From contig NZ_RYYS01000061.1 in assembly GCF_004138215.1 (NCBI RefSeq), positions 1 to 50,048 on the forward strand: a DNA stretch of 50,048 nt, given 5' to 3'. This DNA comes from Anaerophilus nitritigenes. GTDB taxonomy: Bacteria; Bacillota; Clostridia; Peptostreptococcales; Thermotaleaceae. Shown here piece by piece: positions 25,746 to 34,449 of this stretch; the first letter of the stretch is position 1; each line of letters starts with the position of its first letter. Position numbers and translations under genes: made by a program. Below the pieces are notes generated by a model. The model had not been told where the DNA came from, ran no database searches, and saw nothing but the letters and a program-made list of their open reading frames with translations.

Positions 25746-26762
25746 TTATAATATATTCCTTAAAATATTTTGTAAATACTTTACTTGGTTTTTATAGATG
25801 ATATTGTCTTTATAAATGTCTTTGTAAAGTAAATCTCCTTGTCCATTCATTTCAATAATCATAGGCTTTTTATTTTTTATTCCTAGAATTAAATCAATAC
25901 CTACACTGTTAAGCCCTGGTATTTTAGAGATTGCGTTATCACAAATTGCTTCAATATCTGATAAGTTTTCATCCTTTAAGTGTAATTCCTTTAATTCTAC
26001 TGCATGATTGTTAAGATGTAAATTTGTAATAGCTCCTTCTTTAGCACCTCTAGCCAAGAGATAATCAAGCTTTCCGAACTGATATACAGCTCTTAAATCA
26101 TAGACTATATCTCCTATTTTAGGTTTTGGTATCCATCTCTCTACAATAGCATCTTGTGAAAGAATAAAATCAATCAGTTCCTTAATAATCATTTTATCTT
26201 TAAACTTTTGAATTCTCTTGGTATTAGTATAGTTTCCTTCTACTTTTGTAAGACACGTTTGAAGGATCTCCGCTTCTACTCTAGGCTGTATACGATAAGC
26301 CATAACACCTGCCGCTCCTGAGCCAAATCTTGGTTTAATAAATACATTATATATACGATGATTTAACATATATTGTTTCAATTCTTCTAAGCTTAAAAAT
26401 TCTTTAGGTAATCTAGGAGTAGTAGGAATTTTTTCTTTTTCTAAAATCTCTTTACATATTTTTTTATCCAATGTATTCCAAATAGCTTGTGGTGTATTGA
26501 GAAACTTCAAATTGTCAATAGATGCTAATAAATTAAGTTGATTTTTATAGTTTTGAACCAAACTATTTAATTCTTTTACGTTGCTGGTTTTATAATGTGG
26601 AGGATCAATTTTTATCACATCTCCAAAATTATAGGCTTTTATAAAAGGAGCTAAGTTAGAATGGATATCCCAAAATTCTAACTTAGCTTTCATATCCTTA
26701 CAAGCTTTTAAAAAATAAGTATATCTCTTTGTATCTTGTTGTCCTATAAGATGTATATTCAT
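25746..26762 (-). CDS. STM4014-family ATP-grasp protein
   Basis: This 338-residue protein has an ATP-grasp fold resembling RimK- and glutathione-synthetase-like ligases. Nucleotide-binding segments are visible: VFIKPRFGSGAAGVMAYRI (about 138-156), the long central loop, and the Mg-binding SVGIDLILGIKNKKPMIIEM with N in EMNGQGDL near the C-terminus. ATP-grasp enzymes join a carboxylate to an amine or thiol, or form peptide crosslinks. The gene lies 8 bp after STM4015 and 27 bp before the STM4013 start. A peptide-ligase role in the operon is an inference. Confidence 0.82.
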   Translation of the reverse strand: MNIHLIGQQDTKRYTYFLKACKDMKAKLEFWDIHSNLAPFIKAYNFGDVIKIDPPHYKTSNVKELNSLVQNYKNQLNLLASIDNLKFLNTPQAIWNTLDKKICKEILEKEKIPTTPRLPKEFLSLEELKQYMLNHRIYNVFIKPRFGSGAAGVMAYRIQPRVEAEILQTCLTKVEGNYTNTKRIQKFKDKMIIKELIDFILSQDAIVERWIPKPKIGDIVYDLRAVYQFGKLDYLLARGAKEGAITNLHLNNHAVELKELHLKDENLSDIEAICDNAISKIPGLNSVGIDLILGIKNKKPMIIEMNGQGDLLYKDIYKDNIIYKNQVKYLQNILRNIL

Positions 26763-26770
26763 ACTAGCTC

Positions 26771-27631
26771 CTACTCAGTCAGCATTGGATACATATAGAT
26801 CTCATCATCATAATACTCGCATTCATTGTGCTCGTTTAAATCCATATTAATTGGCAATTTTTTTAATTTTTTTATGTATTCATCACCAATATAGTGATAA
26901 TGTAAATCTAAAAGTTCCAAATGACTTAATTCATCTGCATGATCTACTATAATTTGTGCTCCTTTATCTGATAGTGTTCCATTTGAAAAATCTAAAATTT
27001 TTAAATTTTTGATAATAGAGCTTTTTAAAACCATTTCTACAACTTGATCTTGTATTTCACTATTTCCAAGTCCTAAATATTCTAGCTTTTGAAAATATGA
27101 ATTGTTTATAATTCCTTGAATATCTTTTATATCTCCATCAAAGCCATAATCCTCTACCCCTAGATACAAGTTTAATTTTTTTATGTTGGGTAAATGACTT
27201 GTAGCTATTTCTTTTAATACATTTTGAGGTAATCCCCCACAAATAATTTCTAAAGCTTCTAAGTTTTCGTGTTTAAGCTCTCCCAATTGTAATTCACTAC
27301 TTCCTTTTATAGTCAATTTTTTAAGATTAGGAAGAGCTTTTAGTAAATTGTTATAATTACCTTGAATGATCCATGATACTTCGCATTCTTCATAACTCAT
27401 ATCCCCTACAAAGAGGGATTCTATATGTTGAAATTTTTCTTTGTTTTCTACTATTCCATCTAATATTTGTTGTGCTGAGGTATCATAAGCCTCTCCCCAG
27501 CATCCAATAATCAACTCTTTAATATCTTTTAAATCCTTATCTTCTAAAATTTCTTTTACTAAAGTACTAGCATCTTTATCTCCATCTTCATAATCCTCAT
27601 AATCATAGAAAAATTTTTTTGAAATCGTCAT
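26771..27631 (-). CDS. STM4015-family leucine-rich-repeat protein
   Basis: This is a 286-residue protein. About eight leucine-rich repeats are visible (ALPNLKKLTIKGSSELQLG, HLPNIKKLNLYLG, LEYLGLGNSEIQDQVVE, LKILDFSNGTLSDKG, HLELLDLHYHYIGDEY). The N-terminus is acidic and Tyr-rich (FFYDYEDYEDGDKD), and so is the C-terminus (ECEYYDDEIYMYPMLTE). No signal peptide is seen. Leucine-rich repeats usually bind proteins, so it may be a scaffold or substrate-recognition factor for the enzymes encoded downstream. The ATG follows GGAGGT. It is the first gene of the operon, with a clear promoter at 27668-27696. Confidence 0.85.
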   Translation of the reverse strand: MTISKKFFYDYEDYEDGDKDASTLVKEILEDKDLKDIKELIIGCWGEAYDTSAQQILDGIVENKEKFQHIESLFVGDMSYEECEVSWIIQGNYNNLLKALPNLKKLTIKGSSELQLGELKHENLEALEIICGGLPQNVLKEIATSHLPNIKKLNLYLGVEDYGFDGDIKDIQGIINNSYFQKLEYLGLGNSEIQDQVVEMVLKSSIIKNLKILDFSNGTLSDKGAQIIVDHADELSHLELLDLHYHYIGDEYIKKLKKLPINMDLNEHNECEYYDDEIYMYPMLTE

Positions 27632-27667
27632 AGATCTACCTCCATATTTTAAAAATCAATTTTCTTC

Positions 27668-27696
27668 ATTATATATTTATTTACTATGTACTTCAA
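27668..27696 (-). promoter_or_regulatory. Promoter of the STM4015-STM4011-type operon
   Basis: On the minus strand TTGAAG (27696-27691), 17 bp, TATAAT (27673-27668) is a near-consensus sigma-A promoter 37 bp upstream of the STM4015 start. It is the only good promoter seen for the five coupled enzyme genes and the DUF5713 gene. Confidence 0.7.
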
Positions 27697-27816
27697 TACT
27701 TTTACAAAAGCATAGTATTTTTTGATAAAATAGACCTATGTAAAAAATATTTTAAAATATATAAGCTTAAAATTATAGTAAAATTAGGTATTATATCTTT
27801 TTAAAGGAGTGTATAT

Positions 27817-28029
27817 ATGTTTTTTCAATTTAAAAATCGAAATAAAACTATTAAAGAATTACGAAAAAATCAAGGTTATACTGCTAAAGAACTTGCTTTT
27901 AAACTTAAAATAGATACTTTAGATATTTTAAAAATAGACAATTTTAAATTAAAGGAAATACCTGAGGACATGAAATCTAAAGTCCTTCCTATTTTACGTG
28001 GTGATTATATGGATAATATTCCTTGGTAG
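27817..28029 (+). CDS. Small XRE-type helix-turn-helix protein (70 aa)
   Basis: A 70-residue protein with one helix-turn-helix of XRE type: TIKELRKNQGYTAKELAFKLKID with the recognition helix region LDILKIDNFKL. It has only a short C-terminal tail, so it is a minimal DNA-binding protein. The ATG follows AAAGGAG. It is divergent from the STM4015 operon and shares a 185-bp intergenic region with its promoter. It could regulate the operon, but short XRE proteins of this type are also found alone in Clostridia. Confidence 0.75.
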   Translation: MFFQFKNRNKTIKELRKNQGYTAKELAFKLKIDTLDILKIDNFKLKEIPEDMKSKVLPILRGDYMDNIPW

Positions 28030-28052
28030 TTTTGATTAAAGAATTTACATTC

Positions 28053-28085
28053 AAAGACTCTTTAAAAATTCAAGAGTCTTTATTT
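28053..28085. terminator. Terminator between the XRE gene and the acyltransferase
   Basis: A 10-bp perfect stem, AAAGACTCTT (28053-28062) with AAGAGTCTTT (28072-28081), is followed by ATTTC on the plus strand. It serves the XRE gene and, being symmetrical, may also end the minus-strand aromatic operon and acyltransferase transcript. Confidence 0.7.
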
Positions 28086-28098
28086 CAATGTAGCAATA

Positions 28099-29862
28099 TT
28101 AAATTTTACAAGAAGCCATATCCTTTAGGAGTAGTAATGCATATTTTAAATTATTTAGGAGCTCTGTTCCTTTATCTTTATTCTTAGTTTTTGTCGAAAG
28201 AAACACATTAATTCTTTCTTCATGGATAACATATCCAATTCCGTAACCTTCCTCTACAACAGGCCCAAATCCAAACAGGCTAATATTCTCAAACCCTACA
28301 CCACTCGTACTCATAAAATTGTATGTAAGGAGCTTATATCCAGATGAATCGTATAGTTTTGGTTTGTTATGAATTCCTAACTTTTTTCCGTATTTTTCAT
28401 ATATCTTATAAAGAACAAACAGATGTCTTTCAATTCCAAAACCTTTTTGGCATTTTCTAATTCTATCCACATGTGCATTTTGAGCATTCATAAGAAACTC
28501 TTTAAGTCTCTCTTTAGAATAATTTTGAGACAAGACTTCTATTGCAAACTTAGACACATGTTCATTTACTGGTCTTGCACATTCTGTTCTTCCATTTTTA
28601 AAATGCCTCATTGAAACAGATTCGTAGGTACTTCTTAATTTCCCAAAAGTTTTATATTGAGCTATTTGAAGCGCTATATGAAAAAAAGCATCTGGACTCA
28701 TTTTTAAATTTTTAATATAATTTTTACCAAAATCATCAAACTTTACATGATCTACAAATATGTTATCAACAAACTTCTGATGTTGATTGCATTGATCTTT
28801 TAGTCTAGATTTTATATCACTAGACAGATTCCACTTTAGTTCCTCTGGTAAAGATGTCTCGACTACATGTATAGTTTTGTCTTGCTCTTTAAGGATTTTA
28901 TTAAATACTTCATTGATAACATTAAACCATGGTATAGCATCAGCTCCAGTGTGTTCATTATTAAAAGCTATATTAAGATCTTTGGATATAATAATTTGAC
29001 AGTTCTTATCAAAATATCTGTTTTTACCATCGGATAAAAGTATCATTTTTTGTAAATCTTTTAAATCCTTTGTGGCTGGATCGATACAAAGGACAAATAC
29101 AGCAGTATTGATAATATCTAAGCTATTTTGGTTTGTCTTATCCTTTTCAATTGCTCTGTATAACTTTGAAGCATTATCTCTATTTGCAGTAGTCAGGATA
29201 CCTATATCGTTTCCTCTATCTTGAATATTTTCATCCATGATACTTTGAATTTTAGAAGCTAATAGATCAATAGATATCAATTTTCCATCTAAATCAGATG
29301 TTTCTAATTTAAAAATGTTATTGTTATAAAAAACAACAATATGGTTCTGTTTGGTAAAGGGATAAGTTTTATAGCTATCTTTTTTTAATAGAGGTAAGCG
29401 TACTGATTTGAAAATATGATTATATGGATCCATACATTGTGGCTGATCTTTCACGTATTCTGGACTGAGGCTTTTAGAACTAACTTTAAGATATGCATGC
29501 ATCATTTCATATATGATTTTGGCCCCTAAAGTTGACACAGTATGCTGAGATGTTAACTTAGTATTATCCAAAATTGCACAATAATTCATATTGCATACCA
29601 ATTGTTCTCGATAAGATAAATACATATCGTTCCAAAAAGGTTCTAACCAGCTCGTGTTTTGTTTTTCTGATATTTCTATGAGTTTTTTCTGAAGTTTTTG
29701 CCCATCTCCATTCGGCATTAAAAATTGATTTAAAGCTTCTTGACTTGTTTGAAACTCTTGATTGTCTGTAATAGGTTTTATCCAATTTATAAATTCAAAT
29801 AGATTATTTAAAGGAGGAATAGGTAAGCGAGGTAATATTTCTTGATTTCTTAACAAGAGCAT
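28099..29862 (-). CDS. Choline/carnitine O-acyltransferase family protein
   Basis: This protein of about 587 residues has the carnitine acyltransferase fold. The N-terminal LPRLPIPPLNNLFEF is characteristic, the catalytic histidine is in NNEHTGADAIP (about residue 305), and the acyl-carrier recognition segment is YESVSMRHFKNGRTE (about 408-422). Active members transfer acyl groups between CoA and carnitine or choline. These enzymes are mainly eukaryotic and only scattered in bacteria. The start is the ATG at 29860-29862 behind AAAGGTG. It lies 23 bp after aroK and may be co-transcribed with the aromatic operon. Whether the substrate is carnitine, choline or something else cannot be told. Confidence 0.85.
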   Translation of the reverse strand: MLLLRNQEILPRLPIPPLNNLFEFINWIKPITDNQEFQTSQEALNQFLMPNGDGQKLQKKLIEISEKQNTSWLEPFWNDMYLSYREQLVCNMNYCAILDNTKLTSQHTVSTLGAKIIYEMMHAYLKVSSKSLSPEYVKDQPQCMDPYNHIFKSVRLPLLKKDSYKTYPFTKQNHIVVFYNNNIFKLETSDLDGKLISIDLLASKIQSIMDENIQDRGNDIGILTTANRDNASKLYRAIEKDKTNQNSLDIINTAVFVLCIDPATKDLKDLQKMILLSDGKNRYFDKNCQIIISKDLNIAFNNEHTGADAIPWFNVINEVFNKILKEQDKTIHVVETSLPEELKWNLSSDIKSRLKDQCNQHQKFVDNIFVDHVKFDDFGKNYIKNLKMSPDAFFHIALQIAQYKTFGKLRSTYESVSMRHFKNGRTECARPVNEHVSKFAIEVLSQNYSKERLKEFLMNAQNAHVDRIRKCQKGFGIERHLFVLYKIYEKYGKKLGIHNKPKLYDSSGYKLLTYNFMSTSGVGFENISLFGFGPVVEEGYGIGYVIHEERINVFLSTKTKNKDKGTELLNNLKYALLLLKDMASCKI

Positions 29863-29885
29863 CACACCTTTCAAATTTATTTATT

Positions 29886-30380
29886 TCATAACAGTCTAAT
29901 AATCTTATCCACTACTATTTGTAAATCCTCATCATTAATCATTTCCTCATCACAATATTTTTTATATAATAGATATCTTTCCTCATAAAGCTTATAAATT
30001 TTTTCTTTTCCATTTTGCAACAAAGGTCTAGTATAAATATCAATATCTGAAACTATATTTTCTATAGGTCTATTAATAAATAAAATAATGCCATTTGTTT
30101 TAAGATTTTCTATATTTTCTGGATTTTTGACCACTCCTCCACCTGTAGATATTATCATATCCGAATTTTGGCTTAACTCTTTTACTACAGATGCTTCTAT
30201 TTTTCTAAAAGTATCTTCTCCTTCTTCAAAAATTTCTGGAATACTTTTTTCTTCCCGCTTCTCTATATATTCATCTAAATCACAAAAGTCCATATCTAAT
30301 TTCTCAGCTAACAATTTTCCTATAGTAGTTTTTCCACACCCAGGCATACCAATTAGTACAATATTTTTATCCTTGATCAT
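29886..30380 (-). CDS. aroK: Shikimate kinase
   Basis: This 164-residue enzyme phosphorylates shikimate to shikimate 3-phosphate. Walker A is GMPGCGKTTIGK (about 11-22), the shikimate-binding DLDEYIEKRE follows at about 34, STGGGVV (about 77-83) is the conserved GGG segment, and an arginine (NRPIENIV, YTRPLL) forms the lid region. The ATG overlaps the aroE stop as ATGA, behind AGGAGG. It is the last biosynthetic gene of the operon. Confidence 0.95.
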   Translation of the reverse strand: MIKDKNIVLIGMPGCGKTTIGKLLAEKLDMDFCDLDEYIEKREEKSIPEIFEEGEDTFRKIEASVVKELSQNSDMIISTGGGVVKNPENIENLKTNGIILFINRPIENIVSDIDIYTRPLLQNGKEKIYKLYEERYLLYKKYCDEEMINDEDLQIVVDKIIRLL

Positions 30381-31183
30381 AAAGAAAGTCCTCCTAAGAC
30401 TTTATTATAAATTAAATCACATATATTAGGATCAATGTTTATACCATTCCAAATTTCTTGTGATGCTACAGCTTGTCCTACAAGCATATAAAGTCCATTG
30501 ATTGTCTTTAAATTTCCTTCTTTTGCATTATTTAGAAAAAGAGTTTCCAGTGGATTATAAATCAAATCAATAGCTGTCTCAAATTTTAAAATAGTTTCTT
30601 TTTTTAAAGGGGAAGCTTCTATATGAGGATACATACCACAAGGAGTACAATTAATCACGATTTCGTATTCTTTTAATGTATCTACTTCATCATAAGAGAT
30701 ACAATTGATATCTAGTTTTTCTTTCCTCACTCCTCTACTTACAAATACTATTTCTTTTATACCATGATCTAAAAGATAAGTATTTACTGCTTTGGATGCA
30801 CCTCCTGTTCCTAAAATAACAGCTTTTTTATTTTTAATCTCTACATGATTTCTATCAAGCATTCTACCAAAACCGTAATAATCTGTATTGTATCCTATGA
30901 TCTTACTATCTTTAAAATCTAATGTATTGACTGCTCCTATTCTCATTGCTTCGTCTGATATATGATCTAAATAAGGCATTATATCTGTTTTATAAGGAAT
31001 TGTTACATTAACTCCTTTGATATTTGCTATTTTAAACTTTTCTATTTCATCTTTTAAATGTCTTTTTTGTATTTCAAATAAATTATAAGGACCTTCTTTA
31101 TTTAATTCTTTTAAAATAATTTTATGTATTAAAGGTGAAAAACTATGAGTAAGTTTCTCACCGATCAATCCATATTGATCCAT
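30377..31183 (-). CDS. aroE: Shikimate dehydrogenase
   Basis: This 268-residue NADPH-dependent enzyme reduces 3-dehydroshikimate. Substrate-binding residues are in GEKLTHSFSP and VNVTIPYKTDIMPYLD (catalytic Lys), and the nucleotide-binding LGTGGASKAV and C-terminal GLYMLVGQA are present. The start is the ATG at 31181-31183 behind AGGTGG; the longer frame upstream has no ribosome site and would overlap pheA. It is 10 bp after pheA and overlaps aroK by 4 bp. Confidence 0.95.
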   Translation of the reverse strand: MDQYGLIGEKLTHSFSPLIHKIILKELNKEGPYNLFEIQKRHLKDEIEKFKIANIKGVNVTIPYKTDIMPYLDHISDEAMRIGAVNTLDFKDSKIIGYNTDYYGFGRMLDRNHVEIKNKKAVILGTGGASKAVNTYLLDHGIKEIVFVSRGVRKEKLDINCISYDEVDTLKEYEIVINCTPCGMYPHIEASPLKKETILKFETAIDLIYNPLETLFLNNAKEGNLKTINGLYMLVGQAVASQEIWNGINIDPNICDLIYNKVLGGLSL

Positions 31184-31193
31184 ATTATACCAC

Positions 31194-32054
31194 CTATCCC
31201 TTATGACCTTTATAATTTCCAAGCAATTGAAATGATGCACTATTTTTTTCAATTAATTCCAAAGCCTTTTTTACAGTTTTTTCTCTTAAGTTACCTTCAA
31301 AATCTATATAAAAGAAATATTCCCAAGGATGATCGATTTTAGGTCTTGATTCTATTTTTAGCATATTCAAATCTTTTTCTGCGAAATATCTTAAAATACC
31401 ATACAAAGCACCAGCTTGATGAGGAGTTGTAAAAACTACACTTATTTTTTCTCCATCTTCAGGAATTTCTAATTTATTTCCTATTATAATAAATCTCGTA
31501 TGATTTTTTTTATTATCATGAATAGAAGAAGCAATTACTTCTAAATCATATAAATCAGCTGCTTTTTTATTTCCTACTGCAGCTTTAGATTTTATATTTG
31601 TATCCTTTATAAGCTTAGCACTAACAGCTGTATTATGATAAGGAATGAGCTTCCAATCATTATGTTTTTTAAAAAATTCACTACTTTGATGAAAAGCTTG
31701 AGGATGAGAATATACTTCCTTTATATCCTCTATTGTAGTACCTTGAATTCCTAAAAGGTGATGTTCTACTTTTATACATCTTTCTCCTATAATATAAGCT
31801 TTATATCTTCTTAAAAGATCATACACCTCGGTAATTCCTCCAGTAGAAGAGTTTTCTATTGGCAAAACTCCATAATCTACCTCATTATTTTTAAGTAGTT
31901 TAAATACATCTTCAAAATCACGTACATTTTTCATTTGTACATCTTCTTTAAAATATTTTATCAAAGCTTGTTGACTAAAAGATCCTTCTACTCCTTGAAA
32001 ACCTACCTTTAGTTTTCTTCGCTCTTTCATTCTCAAATATTTTACATCATCCAT
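31194..32054 (-). CDS. pheA: Prephenate dehydratase
   Basis: This 286-residue enzyme converts prephenate to phenylpyruvate, the committed step to Phe. GVEGSFSQQAL, ENSSTGGITEVYDLLRRY and NHTRFIIIG carry the active-site residues (the Thr of the TRF motif is present). A C-terminal ACT domain (about 200-286, with ESRPKIDHPWEYFFYID) gives feedback inhibition by Phe. No chorismate mutase domain is fused. The start overlaps the aroC end by 13 bp. Confidence 0.95.
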   Translation of the reverse strand: MDDVKYLRMKERRKLKVGFQGVEGSFSQQALIKYFKEDVQMKNVRDFEDVFKLLKNNEVDYGVLPIENSSTGGITEVYDLLRRYKAYIIGERCIKVEHHLLGIQGTTIEDIKEVYSHPQAFHQSSEFFKKHNDWKLIPYHNTAVSAKLIKDTNIKSKAAVGNKKAADLYDLEVIASSIHDNKKNHTRFIIIGNKLEIPEDGEKISVVFTTPHQAGALYGILRYFAEKDLNMLKIESRPKIDHPWEYFFYIDFEGNLREKTVKKALELIEKNSASFQLLGNYKGHKG

Positions 32055-33142
32055 GTAATCCCATCCTTTTCTATTATAGCATCCAATAAAGCTAAAGCTG
32101 TCACAGCTTCTACTACGGGTACTGCTCTAGGTACAATACATGGATCATGACGACCTATCACTTTCATATCTATATTTTCCATTTTCTTTATATCAATAGT
32201 TTTTTGAGCCTTTTCAATAGAAGGAGTAGGCTTAAATGCTGTTCTAAATAAAATAGGCATTCCACTGCTAATTCCTCCTAATATTCCTCCGTTGTGATTT
32301 GTATACGTTTTTATTTCATCTTCTTCTATATAATATTCATCATTCGCTTGAGAACCTTTCATATTTGCTATATCAAACCCTGCTCCAAATTCCACTCCCT
32401 TTACAGCAGGAATAGAAAATAACAAATGAGCAAGCTTACTTTCTATAGAATCAAAAAATGGCGAACCTAACCCAATGGGAACATTTACTATGGCTGTTTC
32501 TACAATACCTCCTATAGAATCCATTTCTTCTTTTGTTTTTAAAATAAGCTCTTTCATATTTATTTCTTTTAATTCTTCTATCACTGGAAAATCTTTTTGG
32601 ATCAACTCTTTTAATAGTTTTTCATTGATATTAACAGGATCAAAAGAAATATCTTGTATATTCCCAATACTTTTTATATGACTTCCTATAAATATATGCT
32701 TTTTTTGTAGTATTTGTTTGGCTATTGCTCCTGCAAATACCAAAGGAGCTGTAAGTCTTCCTGAAAAATGCCCTCCACCTCTATAATCATTAAATCCATT
32801 ATATTTTATATACCCTGTATAATCTGCATGACCTGGACGCATCTTAGATTTTATTTCATCATAATCTTTAGAATGTAGGTTTGTGTTATAAATCATAGCA
32901 CAAAGAGGTGTTCCAGTTGTATATCCATTAAAATATCCACTTAAAATTTCAAATTTATCCCCCTCTTTTCTTGGGGTAGATAGAGGATTATTTCCTGGTG
33001 CTCTTCTCTTCATTTCTTTTTTTATAAAATCCAAATCCAATAAAATACCACTTGATAAACCATCTATAAGTACACCAATCCCTTTTCCATGAGATTCACC
33101 AAAAATAGAAATTTTTATATTACTCCCCCATAGACTGCTCAT
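32042..33142 (-). CDS. aroC: Chorismate synthase
   Basis: This 366-residue flavin-dependent enzyme makes chorismate from EPSP. The signatures GESHGKGIGVLIDGL, RPGHADYTGYIKY, YRGGGHFSGRLTAPL and GRHDPCIVPRAVPVVEA are all present. The ATG follows GGAGGG within the end of aroA (23-bp overlap). It belongs to the aromatic operon. Confidence 0.97.
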   Translation of the reverse strand: MSSLWGSNIKISIFGESHGKGIGVLIDGLSSGILLDLDFIKKEMKRRAPGNNPLSTPRKEGDKFEILSGYFNGYTTGTPLCAMIYNTNLHSKDYDEIKSKMRPGHADYTGYIKYNGFNDYRGGGHFSGRLTAPLVFAGAIAKQILQKKHIFIGSHIKSIGNIQDISFDPVNINEKLLKELIQKDFPVIEELKEINMKELILKTKEEMDSIGGIVETAIVNVPIGLGSPFFDSIESKLAHLLFSIPAVKGVEFGAGFDIANMKGSQANDEYYIEEDEIKTYTNHNGGILGGISSGMPILFRTAFKPTPSIEKAQKTIDIKKMENIDMKVIGRHDPCIVPRAVPVVEAVTALALLDAIIEKDGITWMM

Positions 33143-34421
33143 GAATATTCCCTCCTAAAAGACTAAAATCCTGCCAAAATGTTGGATAAGATTTTTTTAC
33201 TGCATCACTATTATGAATAATTACAGGATGTGTACATTTTATAGAGGCAATACTTAAAGCCATTGCAATTCGATGATCATTCCAGCTATCTACTATTCCA
33301 CCATGTAAACTTTCTTTTCCATGAATCTCAAGTCCATCTTCTAATTCTTTTATATCTGCTCCTAATTTATTTAATTCTGTAGCCATAGCCTTTAATCGAT
33401 CAGATTCTTTAATTCGAAGTCTTGCTGCATTGATAATTCTTGTAGTCCCTGTACTCAACGCTCCTAACGTAGCCAATATAGGAACAAGGTCTGGACACTG
33501 AGATGCATCAATAGTAATTCCATTTGTATAAGATTTTTGTATATGGATATGGTCCTTATCAATGAACAAAGATGCTCCCATTTTTTGTACAATATCTAAA
33601 ATCACTTTATCTCCTTGAAGAGAATCTATATTTAAATCTATACAATCTATAATTCCCCCTAATATACCTGCTACAATCCAAAATGCTGCTTGAGAAAAAT
33701 CTCCTTCTACTCTATAATTTGTTCCTTTATATTTTTGATTTCCTTTTATAATAAATCTTTCATAATTTTTATTGTCCACTTTTATATGGAATTTATCTAG
33801 TATATCTAAAGTTAAATCTACATATCCCTTAGACTCTAATGGTGTAGTGATTACAATTTCTGAATCTCCACAAAGTAGAGGAAGTACAAATAACAATCCC
33901 GTAATAAATTGAGAACTTACATCTCCTCTAATCTTAAAAATCCCTGGTTTTAATGAACCATCTATAGTTAAAGGTAATTTCCCATCTTGATTTTCATAAT
34001 AGATTCCTTGTTCTCTAAATATTTCATAATAAGGATCAAGAGGTCGATCTATAAGCTTTCCCTTTCCTGTAAAGATTACTTTTTCTTTAACAAGCCCTGC
34101 CATGGGAATTAAAAATCTTAATGTAGAGCCAGATTCTTTACAGTCAATTTTTTCTTTTAATAATTTTATTCTTTCATTTGCCCTTATAATCAAAGCTTTT
34201 GTTGTGTCTTCTAAATCTTCATCTTTTTCATCTACTTTTATACCAAAGCTTTTCATTCCTTCTAAGGTAGCTATAATATCTTGAGAAAATGCAATATTTT
34301 GAATATGACTTTCTTGAGCTGAAAGTCCTGCTGAAATAATTGCTCTATGACTCATACTTTTAGATGGAGGTATACTAATTTTACCACTTAATAAAGATGG
34401 GATAATCTTTACACTTTTCAT
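33120..34421 (-). CDS. aroA: 3-Phosphoshikimate 1-carboxyvinyltransferase (EPSP synthase)
   Basis: This protein is about 433 residues and joins shikimate 3-phosphate and PEP. The N-terminal GKISIPPSKSMSHRAII and the PEP-site segment ESGSTLRFLIPMAG are visible, as are DVSSQFITGLL and RIKESDRLKAMATELNKLG. The ESGSTLR form differs from the GNAGT motif of enterobacterial enzymes, which is usual in Clostridia. The start is the ATG at 34419-34421 behind AGGAGG; a longer upstream frame overlaps aroB and has no ribosome site. Confidence 0.95.
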   Translation of the reverse strand: MKSVKIIPSLLSGKISIPPSKSMSHRAIISAGLSAQESHIQNIAFSQDIIATLEGMKSFGIKVDEKDEDLEDTTKALIIRANERIKLLKEKIDCKESGSTLRFLIPMAGLVKEKVIFTGKGKLIDRPLDPYYEIFREQGIYYENQDGKLPLTIDGSLKPGIFKIRGDVSSQFITGLLFVLPLLCGDSEIVITTPLESKGYVDLTLDILDKFHIKVDNKNYERFIIKGNQKYKGTNYRVEGDFSQAAFWIVAGILGGIIDCIDLNIDSLQGDKVILDIVQKMGASLFIDKDHIHIQKSYTNGITIDASQCPDLVPILATLGALSTGTTRIINAARLRIKESDRLKAMATELNKLGADIKELEDGLEIHGKESLHGGIVDSWNDHRIAMALSIASIKCTHPVIIHNSDAVKKSYPTFWQDFSLLGGNIHEQSMGE

Positions 34422-34449
34422 ATCCAAGCTCCTCCTTTTACATATATTT

